Source: Rostratula benghalensis (lineage: Eukaryota; Chordata; Aves; Charadriiformes; Rostratulidae). Taken from it: a DNA stretch of 64,000 nucleotides. Made by a program: the position numbers and the translations under genes. The stretch is from NCBI GenBank assembly GCA_013399305.1, contig VXAI01000015.1:8265031-8329030 (forward strand). The letters are read 5' to 3'. Positions 23,390 through 35,300 of the stretch are shown here, piece by piece. The notes below the pieces were generated by a model. It saw only the letters and a program-made list of their open reading frames with translations, was not told the origin of the DNA and did no database searches. Positions within the stretch are counted from its first letter, which is position 1; every line of letters starts with the position of its first letter.

Positions 23390-26300
23390 ATGATCGGGCA
23401 GAAGACGCTGCACTCTTTCTTCAGCGCCGCGCCCGCCAAGAAGCGCTGCCGCTCCCCGGAGGCCGGTGGCGATGAGGAGGTAGCCAGAGTGGGACCGGGG
23501 AGGAAGGGGGGTCGGGGGCGCCGGCAGCCCTGGAGGGGGAGTAGCGGGGGCTGGCGGCCGGGGCTTCCGCCGGCTGGCGGGGGCAATTCGCGGCTGTGGA
23601 GGGGCCTGTGTATCTTGCGGCGCCGGTGGCCGTTGGCGAGGAGGCCACTCGCCACCCGGCCACTGCGAAAAAGCCCGCGCTCCTGGCATGCTTGAATGAG
23701 CTGCCAATCGAGGCCGCTCTCCGGCGTTGTCCAATGGGCGCTGAGGGCCGCCGCCGCGTCACAGTCGCTAGGCAGAGCGGCGCGCCGCCGGCTGCCGTGA
23801 GCCAATAGAGAGGAGCGTGCTCTCTCCTGGTAACCAATGGGTTTGGGCTTCCAGCTTGCGGGCGGGGCTGGCTTGGCGCGGCGGCCAATGGGGGGCGGGC
23901 CCGCTGTTGTTTTGCCGCGAAATATCCTCGTGTGCGCGGCCGGCCCGGGGAGGGCGTGGTGTGGGCAGGCCATGGTGGCCGCTCTGCTGTCGCTGCGGGG
24001 CCTGCGGCTGGGCCGCGCCGCCCTCCTCCTCCTTCCTCCTCCTCCTCTCAGCGGCTTCGCTCGCCCTTTCCAGGTGAGCGCCGCGAAGAAGGCGAAGGCG
24101 GTGGGAGATGAGGCGGGCAAGGCCTCCCCGCTGAGCCCCGAGCAGCTGGAGCGGATCCGCAAGAACAAGGAGGCGGCGCGGCAGCGGCTGGCCGAGCGCA
24201 GTGTGCCGCCGGGCTTCGGGGAGAGCTGGAGGCGGCAGCTGGCCGGGGAGTTCTCGAAGCCGTACTTCGTGGAGGTGAGGGAGGCGAGCGGGGCTGGGTG
24301 GCTGCGGCTCCCCGCCTTCCCCGGCCTAAACCTCCCCCCCACACACTCCTTTTTATCCCCTCCCGCAGCTGATGGCGTTTGTAGCAGAAGAGAGGAAGCG
24401 GTACACAGTCTACCCACCCCCCGACCAGGTCTTCACCTGGACACAGATGTGCGACATCAGGGATGTGAGTAGAGCTGTGGGTGCTGGGGACAGTGTGGGG
24501 CTGAAGGCAGGGGGGATGTCCCCCCCGGGGTGAAACACCAGGTCGGGTGCACAAACACTTTAACTCAATGTTGGATCCGTTAAGCTTCAGTCCCGTGTGA
24601 TGCAGGTGATGTTTCTCTCACAGAACTTGTAAATCCTGGCTTCTCTTTCATCTCTGGTACTGAACCGTGGTTTTATTGTTTTATTATCCTCACTGCCCAC
24701 GGAATTGCCTTTAAAACTTTAGTTGGACTTTGAACCCTTTTTTCCCTGTGTTACCAAATTAATGTAGCACTGAATTTTTTGGATCTTGTATGTCTCTTTA
24801 TACTCTCTATACTTAAAACCCAAACCAAGAACAAAACAAAAAAGACAGTGTTTGAGGTAATCGCTTAAGGTAATCCCATTGCCAATAAACTGTGCCAGAA
24901 ATATCACAGCAAGTGAGGCATAAACCTAAACTGTAAGGAATTCTACTTGGAAAATACCTTCACAAGGTGTTTTATTGTGACTCTTTGAAAATGTTTGTCC
25001 TTCCCGCTCAAAATATCCTCCTGATCTTAGCAGCAAAGCTGTGGTGATGTTAAGCTTTAGTGTTAGGTGGGAACTGTGTTCTTTAACTTGTTTATAATGA
25101 GATGTCAGTGATTACGTTCCATTTCTGGGGCTTGGCATTTTTTTTTCTGTGTGTTTATTTTAGGGTAAAGCTCATTTATAAACTTATTTTATTTTATTTT
25201 CCTGTCTTTTGTGACTAATACGGATTATAATTCAGTGCTAACAAAGGTCTGCTTTCAGGTAAAGGTTGTAATTTTGGGGCAAGATCCATATCATGGACCT
25301 AACCAAGCTCATGGGCTCTGTTTCAGTGTCCAGAAGCCTGTTCCACCTCCTCCCAGGTAACATTACTGCAAAGTTATGGATAATTCTCTATAGTTTGATG
25401 TTCTGAAGAGCATGCTGCAGGTGAATTTGCATTTGTAGTTGTGCTGAGACCTCCTCATTAAGCTTCCATCCAGGCACACAAAGGGGGTTCTTGTTACCTG
25501 CTTCTGTAAATGGCTTTATTATCCTTAATGATAAGATGAAAATTGATACTTAACTAGTATAAGAGCACTAAGTGATGCTGTTGGCTCTTATCTTTAGATG
25601 TGCTTATTTAAAATCTTCTGTTGGGTTTTTTTTTTTTGCAGTTTAGAAAATATTTACAAAGAACTGTCTACGGATATTGAGGACTTCACTCATCCTGGGC
25701 ACGGTGATCTGACTGGCTGGGCCAAGCAAGGTGAGTTTAAAAAGTTAAAAAAAAATACTCTAGTTTCATGATACTGCCATGTCATGAAGCAGCCTACCTA
25801 GAAAAAAGACCCATGGTTGGAAACAGTTTATCTGTAAAAGAGAAAATAACTCTTGAGTGTGTGTCACTTAGCAGGTACTGTGGAATGGAGATTTAATTTG
25901 TCGTTTCTCAGGGGAAGCTGGGGAAAAAGCAGTTAATGCTTGATTCTGCTTCATCCTCTGTCCCTCTGCTTTGGTGGCTTCGTAGGAGTCCTGCTGCTCA
26001 ACGCTGTGCTGACGGTGAGAGCTCACCAGGCCACCTCCCACAAGGAGCGAGGCTGGGAGCAGTTCACGGACGTGGTGGTGTCCTGGCTCAACAAGAACCT
26101 GCACGGGGTGGTCTTCATGCTGTGGGGAGCCTACGCCCAGAGGAAAGGCAGCTCCATTGACAGGGTACAGGTTATTCCTCCTCATCTCTTCCCTCTCACT
26201 GATTTATCTTTTCTCCTTCAGTTGGGTGGACACTAGAGGGCACTTCCCTTCCAGAATTGGGGGATTTCTCCCAGCTTCAACTGTGCTGTCAAATTTCGTT

Positions 26301-26852
26301 ACCCTTGTGTTCTAGCTTAGCCTTTGCCATAATTGAGCAACAAAAGTGGAGCAAGTGTAACCTTCTGTTGTCAGAAAAGCCTCCAGTTCAGGACAGAACT
26401 GCTTTTTTTTTTTTTTTTTCTAGGAAAAGGCTCATGAATAATAATAATAAAATTTGTTGTTAGGATCTTAGGATTACAGCAATTGAAAAATGGCCAGGGT
26501 ATTACTGCTGCTTGACGTAGTCCACCCTCCTCTGCTCAGTAGGATAAAAGTCTTGGCCCTCATGGCCTGGTTTTTTGGGTCCTCAAGCTGGTGGCTGAGG
26601 AGGTGTAGAGAGGAAATAGCACCTGCTTGGTGGGGGCAGAGGCAGCCAGCCTTGTCCAGGGAGCTGAAAACATGCAAATCTTAATGAACGGTTTCCTCTA
26701 TTGCTTCACAGAAACGCCACCATGTCCTGCAGACGGTTCATCCCTCGCCTCTCTCTGTCAACAGAGGGTTTTTTGGCTGTCGCCATTTCTCGAAGACAAA
26801 TGAATTGCTCAAGAAATCTGGCAAGAAGCCCATTGACTGGAGAGCGCTCTGA
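23390..26852 (+). CDS. UNG: UNG, uracil-DNA glycosylase, nuclear form (UNG2-type)
   Basis: Removes uracil from DNA as the first step of base-excision repair. Seven coding exons give 297 aa (human 313): 23390-23479, 24074-24274, 24369-24464, 25259-25356, 25642-25730, 25986-26164, 26712-26852 (stop TGA). The N-terminus [11 protein letters not shown] contains a PCNA-interacting PIP box, the hallmark of the nuclear form. The segment ending in the helix [13 protein letters not shown] resembles the RPA-binding region. The catalytic water-activating motif GQDPYHG carries Asp138. The DNA-intercalation loop HPSPLS carries His261 and Leu265. Exon 1A splices to an acceptor inside exon 1B, the same architecture as in mammals. 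The gene is divergent from ALKBH2 and lies upstream of ACACB on the same strand. Confidence 0.97.
23704..23889 (+). promoter_or_regulatory. UNG: Array of five CCAAT boxes upstream of the mitochondrial UNG start
   Basis: CCAAT occurs at 23704, 23731, 23802, 23834 and 23885, all in plus orientation, in GC-rich DNA 83-268 bp before the exon 1B ATG. Repeated NF-Y sites are typical of TATA-less promoters. The array therefore marks a likely second promoter inside intron 1 of the nuclear transcript. Confidence 0.7.
23972..26852 (+). CDS. UNG: UNG, mitochondrial form (UNG1-type) from alternative first exon 1B
   Basis: An alternative start at 23972 reads [15 protein letters not shown] and continues with a Leu/Pro-rich stretch. 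This is a 34-residue leader rich in Arg and Leu without acidic residues, as expected of a mitochondrial presequence. It runs contiguously (23972-24073) into the shared coding sequence at 24074, in phase 0, giving 301 aa overall. In mammals the mitochondrial leader is also encoded immediately upstream of the internal acceptor used by the nuclear transcript; there it is 35 residues. The ATG context (GGCCATGG) is favourable. The catalytic domain is that described for the nuclear form. Confidence 0.9.
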
Positions 26853-28048
26853 GCTGTGGGGTCTTATGGTTGGAAACGGCCCTTGTTTCAGGGCTTGTCT
26901 TGTTTCTGAGAAACTTTTGCTGACCTGAGAATTAATCTTTGGATGTTGATCAAATGTTCAGAGATGTCATTTAAAAAAAAAAAAAAAATCTTAAAAAAAA
27001 TCTTTTTTTTTTAAAGTGCTGATTGAAGGTGTAGAACTTCACTGCTATTTGAGCAGGTCTCAGCCTAGTTTAAAGAAAAAGAAAAAAAAAAACCAACCCC
27101 TAAAACCAAAACAAAGACTTCTATATTGATTTCTCTGTGTGTTTATTGCAATGGGAATATATTTTCAGGTTCTTGTGAAGGGATGTCAATTCTTACAGGT
27201 GAAGCTGTTCAGCTGTTGTAAATACCTGCTGTGCCTCCTCCCACTTCTTTGTCTCCTGCTGTGCAGATCCAGATTTTATATTTGGTGGTGTGGAGGTAAC
27301 TCCATAGGAGAAAAGGCAGATGCTTTTGGATTTAGCCTTTTGCTGCAGATTAAGAGTTTTATTAGAAACGTGGCCTTTTAGGATTGTAAAGACCATAACG
27401 CTGTCAAAATAGTTACTTGGTGTATCTGTACTCTCAAGATTTGGGAGTAAATTTCCCCGCAACAGCCAAGGGGAGACTGTGACCAAGGCTCTGGTCATGC
27501 TCTGTGATTTATGTTGGCATTTAGAGAGGAAACCCATAATTATTGTAGTTTCTTACCAGGTGTGTCAGTCACTTGGATGACAGGTGAGGGGTGAGCACTG
27601 TGAACTTCGTGGCAAATGCCTATGGTGGCAGCGAAGGTCTGTTCATTAAGATGTGCCCATTGATAGGCTGACACTGGCAAATTATTTAAGATCTTAAAAG
27701 GCCTTTAAACAGAGGGGAGGCTTGTGCTTTGCCTTCGTAGGAGCAAATTGAGGTTTCTAGCCAGTGTTGAAAGCGACTGTTGGGACTTCACACTTCTTGG
27801 TTTCCCGTTCATCTTTGGCTTTGTAAGCTGTAACAGAAGTGAAGTGCCTTCTTCATTGGGAAATTACTTTTTATAGAATAACGCTGTAAACCTTTCTTTG
27901 ATACTTGCTCTGATAGGTAACACTAGTACAAGTGAAGTTTACACTTCCTGTGGCTGTTGTGTGTGTTTGGCCTTTTCTCCCAGTTTGTTGTTTTGGTTGC
28001 TTTTTGTTTTGTTGTTGTTGTTGTGTTTGGTTTTTTGTTTTTTTTTTT

Positions 28049-28054
28049 AATAAA
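28049..28054 (+). terminator. UNG: Candidate poly(A) signal of UNG
   Basis: AATAAA about 1.2 kb after the UNG stop. It follows a T-rich stretch and is followed by GTTGTGGTGTG, a GU-rich downstream element. The intervening 3' UTR has A- and T-homopolymers near 26975-27012 and 27072-27091. Confidence 0.6.
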
Positions 28055-28154
28055 ATTGAGTTTGTTCATGTTGTGGTGTGATCTGACATAGGTAGGATCA
28101 AGGTGAGGAAGGGGACGGGTGCTTGAGGTGAGGCTCTGCAATGGCTGCTGGCCT

Positions 28155-28965
28155 NNNNNNNNNNNNNNNNNNNNNNNNNNNNNNNNNNNNNNNNNNNNNN
28201 NNNNNNNNNNNNNNNNNNNNNNNNNNNNNNNNNNNNNNNNNNNNNNNNNNNNNNNNNNNNNNNNNNNNNNNNNNNNNNNNNNNNNNNNNNNNNNNNNNNN
28301 NNNNNNNNNNNNNNNNNNNNNNNNNNNNNNNNNNNNNNNNNNNNNNNNNNNNNNNNNNNNNNNNNNNNNNNNNNNNNNNNNNNNNNNNNNNNNNNNNNNN
28401 NNNNNNNNNNNNNNNNNNNNNNNNNNNNNNNNNNNNNNNNNNNNNNNNNNNNNNNNNNNNNNNNNNNNNNNNNNNNNNNNNNNNNNNNNNNNNNNNNNNN
28501 NNNNNNNNNNNNNNNNNNNNNNNNNNNNNNNNNNNNNNNNNNNNNNNNNNNNNNNNNNNNNNNNNNNNNNNNNNNNNNNNNNNNNNNNNNNNNNNNNNNN
28601 NNNNNNNNNNNNNNNNNNNNNNNNNNNNNNNNNNNNNNNNNNNNNNNNNNNNNNNNNNNNNNNNNNNNNNNNNNNNNNNNNNNNNNNNNNNNNNNNNNNN
28701 NNNNNNNNNNNNNNNNNNNNNNNNNNNNNNNNNNNNNNNNNNNNNNNNNNNNNNNNNNNNNNNNNNNNNNNNNNNNNNNNNNNNNNNNNNNNNNNNNNNN
28801 NNNNNNNNNNNNNNNNNNNNNNNNNNNNNNNNNNNNNNNNNNNNNNNNNNNNNNNNNNNNNNNNNNNNNNNNNNNNNNNNNNNNNNNNNNNNNNNNNNNN
28901 NNNNNNNNNNNNNNNNNNNNNNNNNNNNNNNNNNNNNNNNNNNNNNNNNNNNNNNNNNNNNNNNN
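28155..28965. other. Assembly gap (811 N)
   Basis: A run of N between UNG and the first coding exon of ACACB. The ACACB promoter and a 5' untranslated exon may lie partly in it. Open reading frames that cross it are meaningless. Confidence 0.99.
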
Positions 28966-29331
28966 GGGGGTGGCTTTGCTGCCACTCTTCAGATGCTGTG
29001 GAGGGGCAGGGGGGAGGGCAGGGACAACATTTTAATCCCCTCAGGGCTGTGTGAAGGCAAAACAGAGCTGGGCCCCCTGCTCCTGCCAGCACCGCTCCTG
29101 TTTTGGGGTGTAAAAATAGCTCTGGCTGAACCTGCAGGCAGCCCAGCCGAGCTGGAGGGGTGGTCCTGGCTGGGTGTTGTTGGGGGCTGTGGTGGGGAGA
29201 GCACTGGGGAAGGGGCTTTGATGTTTTGGGGGGTTGTTCCTGCCTTTCTTCCCCCTTCCCTGCTCCCGGACTGGCCGTTGGGCTTCCTTCCTGACCGAGC
29301 GTCTCCATGCCTCTCCCCCCAGGGTAGGTGA

Positions 29332-32300
29332 ATGCTGCTGGCTGCCCTGCTCCTCCTGGTACTGCTGCGGCTCGTCTGCGCCAAAATGGCCAACCCTCAG
29401 CCCGGGGAGGAAGAGAAGCCAGAGGAGACCCCGGCAGAGCAGCCAGCAGCTCCCACCGCAGCCAAGCCCCCGGCATGGCCCAGTCCCCCGGCACCCAACC
29501 CTCCGCCATGCTCCGGGAGGGCTGCGGTGGGGGAGCAGGAGCAGATTGTGGTGTACAACCCCGCCGCTCTCCGCCGGCCGGCCCTGGCCAAATTCGTCCT
29601 GGGCTCCTTTGAGGATAACTCCTCTGACGATGAGCTGGTGGCTGCGGCCTTCAGGGTGGGCAGCCGCCGCAGCAGCCTGGTTGGGGTGGGAGGAACCAGC
29701 ACCGAGCCCCCCACCGTGATGGCCCCACTGGACCCCGCTGCTGGCATGAGGTACGATGCATGGGGTTGGGAGGAGCAGTGGTGCAAAGATGCTTCATTTG
29801 GGGAAGGTAGATGCTTTTTGGGGGGGGCGTTTCTTGGGGAACCTGTTGTTAAAATTGGGGGTGGAGGTGTTTATGCATGTGCTTCTTGGAGCCCTAAATC
29901 AATGCCTCAGTGCTCCTTCCTTTGACTTGATGCTGCATTAAAAACCCTGATAATAATAAGGTTAATGGCAGAACCCTAGGAAGAGTGGACTTGTTCAAAC
30001 ACTCTGTGTGACAGTGGTGTCATGTGAGGACCAGGGCAGGGATTGCTCCATGACAATGATTTTTGGATGTCACAGAAAGGGGTGGAAAGCATGCATAGTG
30101 TTCCTTCAAACGCAGCCCCCAGTGCTGCATCCAAATTGCCAAACCAGTAATGTTTTCTCACAGCTTCCTCTGCCATTTCACTGTTTTTCTCTGTCCCTGC
30201 ACCATCTCCTGGTGCTGGGACCGGCCCTGCCTGTGCACTGGCCACAGCTGTGGTTGGCACAGGACCAGGACGCATTGGGGAGCGGGGATTTTCTTGTGTG
30301 ACAAGGTGAGATTGGTGTTGGTTCAGGTGGTGAATGGCAGCAGCAGGGGCTGCTGGTGCTTCCCCTGTTCTGTTCTGTTCTGTGCATGAGCATTGATGGG
30401 GGGGAAACCTGAATGTTGAGCGGAGCTGTTTGACAGGGCACCTGCATGTGTGCTTGCATTTGTGTGTGCAAATGTTACTCTGTGCCCCCAGGGCTGTATC
30501 CTATTCCTGCTGCTGCTTATGCTTTGCTTCTGCTATGGTGGGGATGCCAACGTGCTCTGGGTGTTGTATGGGGGGAAACAGCATCCCAGGAGGAGTGGGG
30601 TACGTGGGGTGCTCTGTGCTATTCCTGCCCTTCCTCTGCACCTATTGCCAATAAATTATTCAAGGCAGAAAAGTAGCTTTTTAGTGGTTTTGCGATGAGG
30701 TGAGGAAAAGTGGATGAGATTTTGCTTTGAAACTTGCTTCGCAGCAACTTTTGCCCAGCGCTGGTGGGGCAGTGGGGCAGCTCACTGCCAGCTTGTGCTG
30801 GGTGGCTCTCTGTGCAAACACAGCTGACAGACATTATAAATAACTGGAAACAAAGCGGTGCTGCCCAGCTCCTCCTGGCTGCTCTACTCCTGGTTAAAAA
30901 TAAAAGACCTTTGGCTGCAGGGACACGTGATGAAACTTGACAGCCCAACGGTGTCTTCTTGCCTAGCTGGGGGTTTGGGCTGTTTCACACACCATTCTGC
31001 CGGTGGGGGATCGCTGCTGCTCAGCTGGGCTTCAGCATGGGAGGAATTTCCTTATGTTGCTGCCTGAGTCATGTTGTAGCCCCGCTTGGTGTGGTTTGCA
31101 GGACGGGATGGTTGTGCTGGGACAGGCTTTGCAGTGGGTTTTGGGGGTGTGGGAGGGAAGTGGGAAGAGTGGCTGGCCCTGGCAGAGCTGCCAAGCCATT
31201 TTGAGAATGCACCTAGAATGTGTTAAACCCAGCACCACTCGATGCAGTGCTTCAACTACTTAGAAAATACCCTGAGTAGGTAGAAAAGTAGGGACAGTTC
31301 CTGATCTCCCGGGGGGGGGTTGGCACATTTCCCCTTAAAATAACTGTGCCAAGTGCTGCTCATGTGAAATCAGCTCATTTGGGGAGAGGGGGGCTGGTGC
31401 TTTTTTCCCTTCCTTATTTACAGAACATCTGTGGAATAACAATAAACAGTTCAGAACCTGGCTGAGTTATGGGGGGAGGGAGGGGAGGGCGGAATGTGAA
31501 CCTGGTAATTTAAAATAGAAAGTTGCTTAAAATTCTGGGCAGAGCTGCAGGAAGGCAGGTGCCTGGCTGCTGGGGAGGTCCCTGCCATCAGGTCCCACCA
31601 TGTCCCCGCCAGGGGCTGCTGGTGCTGCCAGTCTCTCCTGTGCCTGCTGCCGCTGTGCCAGAAGGTGGGAGGTGCGAGGGCTGCCTTATAGCACTACTGG
31701 GGCCAGAGCCCTGCAGCAGAGGGACTGGTCCTGCTCTCCGGCCACCAGCGCAGCCTGCTCTGACCTTCAGGGATGCGTGATGCGCTGTGAAACCGGGAAT
31801 AGACTCCAGAGGGCATGGAAATGCCTTCAGTGGAAAACCATGGTGGGGGTGAGTCTGGCTGGAAGCGTGGTGGGCCTTGGAAGGTGTTTTGGGGTGGTGA
31901 AGCAGGCAGTTTGGGCAGGATGGGGTCTCATGCAGCAAGGAGCTGCAGCTGCTGTCATTGCGGGCTTGTGGGAGAGCAAATTCCCCTGGCAGCTGCTGGG
32001 AGCCGTACAGCACGCTCTTTGCAAGGTTTCTTGCAGAGCACTGCCTGCTTTTTGCTCCCCCTTCGGCATAACCCTAGCACAGTTCAGGGTGGTCTTGTAG
32101 GGGCACCTCTGCTGTACCCCTCAGAGACCTGCTGCTCCTGCCATGGGGCCTGGAGGCAGCAATCCTGCTCGCCTTGTATGGATGCACAGAGTTCTGTGCC
32201 ATCCTGTGTACCCGTTGTTTTTCCTGCCACCTATACCACCCTGCCAGGCTGCTCTGGGTATCCTCTGGGGTCCTGGTGGGTAGATACAGCTCTGATATGG

Positions 32301-35300
32301 GGTTTGGTGTGAACCAGGAGCTGTGGAGGCTTTGTAGCAGACCTTGGTTGCTGTGAAAGGGCATTTGAGTATGTAACATCCCTGGCAGTGGGAGAGTCCA
32401 CACTCGGTGCTGTGTTTTGACCCCCTGGGACTCTCCCTGTTCCTCGGTCCTTGGAGCAAAATGTGACACATTTCCAGCTGCAGATGGGCTGGGGGCTTTT
32501 AGCAGTGCAGAAGCAGGCAGTGGCAGCAGTGCTCTGGTCACAAACATGCTTCCAAAAACCCCAAGCAGCTCTCTGTTCCCTGAGATGCAGACCCTGGGGG
32601 GTTTGTTTGGTGCAGCAGGGTCTCAGTCCAGCTCCTGTGGCTGCAAATCTGCTTGTCATGGTGTTCGAATTAATATGGACCCCGCAGCTCCTGGGAGGTG
32701 CACTCTAATTGTGAAACACACTCTGTTCACCCCAAATTGCTTCCCCTGCGTAACTCAGCCTAAACCAGTTTTCCTCTGCAGCGTTGCAGTGGGTGTTAAA
32801 GGTCCCTGGAGAGATCCCAGTGCATAACAGGGAGCTGGTAGCAAGGAAAGTGAATCCCAATGTGTCAGCAGGGTGAAAAGTTTTATTGCTTTCCTTGGGA
32901 GAAACCGCGAAGGGGGCAAAGTCTGGTCTCCGCTGGTGCCGGGCTCTCTGCGGATCTGACCCCCTGGTGAAGCCCCAGCCGTTCTTCCTCACACCAGATG
33001 AGGGCTTGCTCGTGTGGCTGTGAGCTGACTGATGGCCATGACATCCCACCACAGGCCTAGCATGTCCGGGCTGCACCTGGCGAAGAAGGGCCGGGAGCAC
33101 AGGAAGATGGATCTGCAACGGGACTTCACTGTCGCCTCGCCTGCAGAGTTCGTCACCCGCTTCGGGGGCAACCGTGTCATCGAGAAGGTCTTTCCCTCTG
33201 CACCCCTTCCTCTGCCTGGGTGGTGGGTTGTTGCTTTTCACAGCGGCATCGTCAAGCCTTCCCCAAGTCTTCTGCACCTGCCAGGCTCAGGCTGATGGCA
33301 ACCTGGAGCAGTCCAGAGCTGTTTGTCCCCCAGCCTCACCCACCCTTGCGGGCTAGGAGAGGGAAAACCCTCCCAATGCTGCCCTTGTGTGGCATCTTGG
33401 CACAAACAAAGTCCAAAGTCCCATCCTTCATTAGTCCCTGTGCCAGCTATCACAGCTGCTGTTAATGCTGCTCCTGCATCGTGTACAACTGGCTGTCACA
33501 AAGTGCCCATGTGAACATGGCCACTCTGCTTTACTCACTGCCTACTCCCAGCCCTCACTCTTCCCGCTGCCATCCCTCAGAACAACAGCCCTCCAACAAG
33601 GAGAGGTTTCAGCCTGATGCCCCGTGTCCCTGTTTTCCCCCAGGTCCTCATTGCCAACAATGGCATTGCTGCCGTGAAGTGCATGCGCTCCATCCGCCGG
33701 TGGGCCTATGAAATGTTCCGAAATGAGCGTGCCATTCGCTTTGTGGTCATGGTCACCCCAGAAGACCTCAAGGCTAACGCAGGTAATTCCTAAAAGCCTC
33801 CCAGAGATGGATGTTCCCCACTCTGGGGCCAAGCCAGGGCATCCCTTGCCTTCTCCCCTCGCTGCTGCCTGGGTCATCGGGGCTCTGCACAGCCCAGGGT
33901 TGCACACTCTCCTCCTCTTCAGGCAGATCCAGGAGTAAATAATTTTCCTCAGCCTCCCCAGGAAGGAGGATGTGGGAAAGGGGTGCAAGGGGCAGCGTTG
34001 TGAGTGGGGTGCAGCTTGGGGGACTGGCTCCCACTGTGGGTATGTGCTGTCTTTTCAGAGTACATCAAAATGGCAGATCACTACGTACCCGTCCCCGGGG
34101 GGGCCAACAACAACAACTATGCCAACGTGGAGCTCATCGTGGACATTTCCAAACGGATCCCAGTCCAGGTAACAGCCACTCATGGGCCTCCCACCTCTGC
34201 TGAGGGTAGTGGATGGGGACAAAAGGGCACTCAGAAACGGGGTGACACTTCTCTTTGTGTGAAGGAGCCAGGCACGATGCTGTAGGCAGTAGGAGAATGC
34301 CAGCACAGGAAGGTAACGGCTTCCACTGCTCCTTCTCTTGTGCCAGGCGGTGTGGGCTGGCTGGGGACATGCCTCAGAAAACCCCAAGCTGCCAGAGCTG
34401 TTGCAGAAAAACGGGATAGCTTTCCTAGGTAAGGTCTCAACTCCTTCCCTGTGCCAGAGGGAGCAGCGGGCATTGGGCTGGTGTGTGCATGCTCACTCCC
34501 CAGGGGCACTGCGCTGGGAACTGCCCATTTCGTGCATCTGCCATGTCCACCCTGTGGCATGGCAGTCCCCAGGCCAGTTTCCTGGAGCTGTCCCAGGATT
34601 CCTGTTGTTTTCTGGGTTTTCCCTATAATGATCCTGCTGATGCAGCATTCATGGAGGAATGTGAGGTGGGAGCAGAGCTCCCTCAGCCAGGGGACAATCT
34701 GGGCTTCACCTTGGAGAAGGGTCAAAGTGCAACCTGAACTGGGCAGTGGGTTTGGGGGACTTTCCCCACACTCCAGCTCTGCAGAAGGGCTGATGGTGTC
34801 GTCTCAGTGAGCAGCAGCTTTCTGCAGTGCCCGTGTGTTGGGGACAGGCTGGCTGGCCAGGCCAGCTCACCCCTTCCCTTCCTGTTTGAAGGTCCCCCTA
34901 GTGATGCCATGTGGGCACTGGGAGATAAAGTTGCCTCCACCATCGTGGCTCAGACAGTCCAGATCCCCACGCTGCCGTGGAGTGGGAGCGGTAAGTGCCT
35001 CCTCCCCAGCCCCATGCACCTTTCCTGCTCCCCCATTTCTCTCCTCGCTGCCTCCCCTTCTCCCCCAAAGCAAGCACCACGACTGGGGTCTGTGGCCTGG
35101 CTGGTTGTGGGGTGACTGCAGATATCGGGGACCCCACTGCAGTTGAGTGGCTGCTGGTTTGGGCAGAGGAGGTTTTGGAGATGGGGTGCATGGATGCAGG
35201 GGAAATGGCTGTGCCCACAGGTCTGGTGGCCCAGTGGTCTGAGGAGGATCGGAAGCATCAGCAGACAATCAGCATCCCCCTTGAGACGTACGCTCAGGGC

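Noticed and set aside
22849..24417. 522-codon open frame on the minus strand
   Set aside because: It runs antisense through UNG and its GC-rich promoter. Only its last part (22887-23091) is real, as ALKBH2 exon 1. The rest is low-complexity Arg/Pro/Ala sequence from CpG-island composition.
27923..29509. Long open frames crossing the N run on both strands
   Set aside because: Unknown bases cannot form stops, so these are artefacts of the gap.
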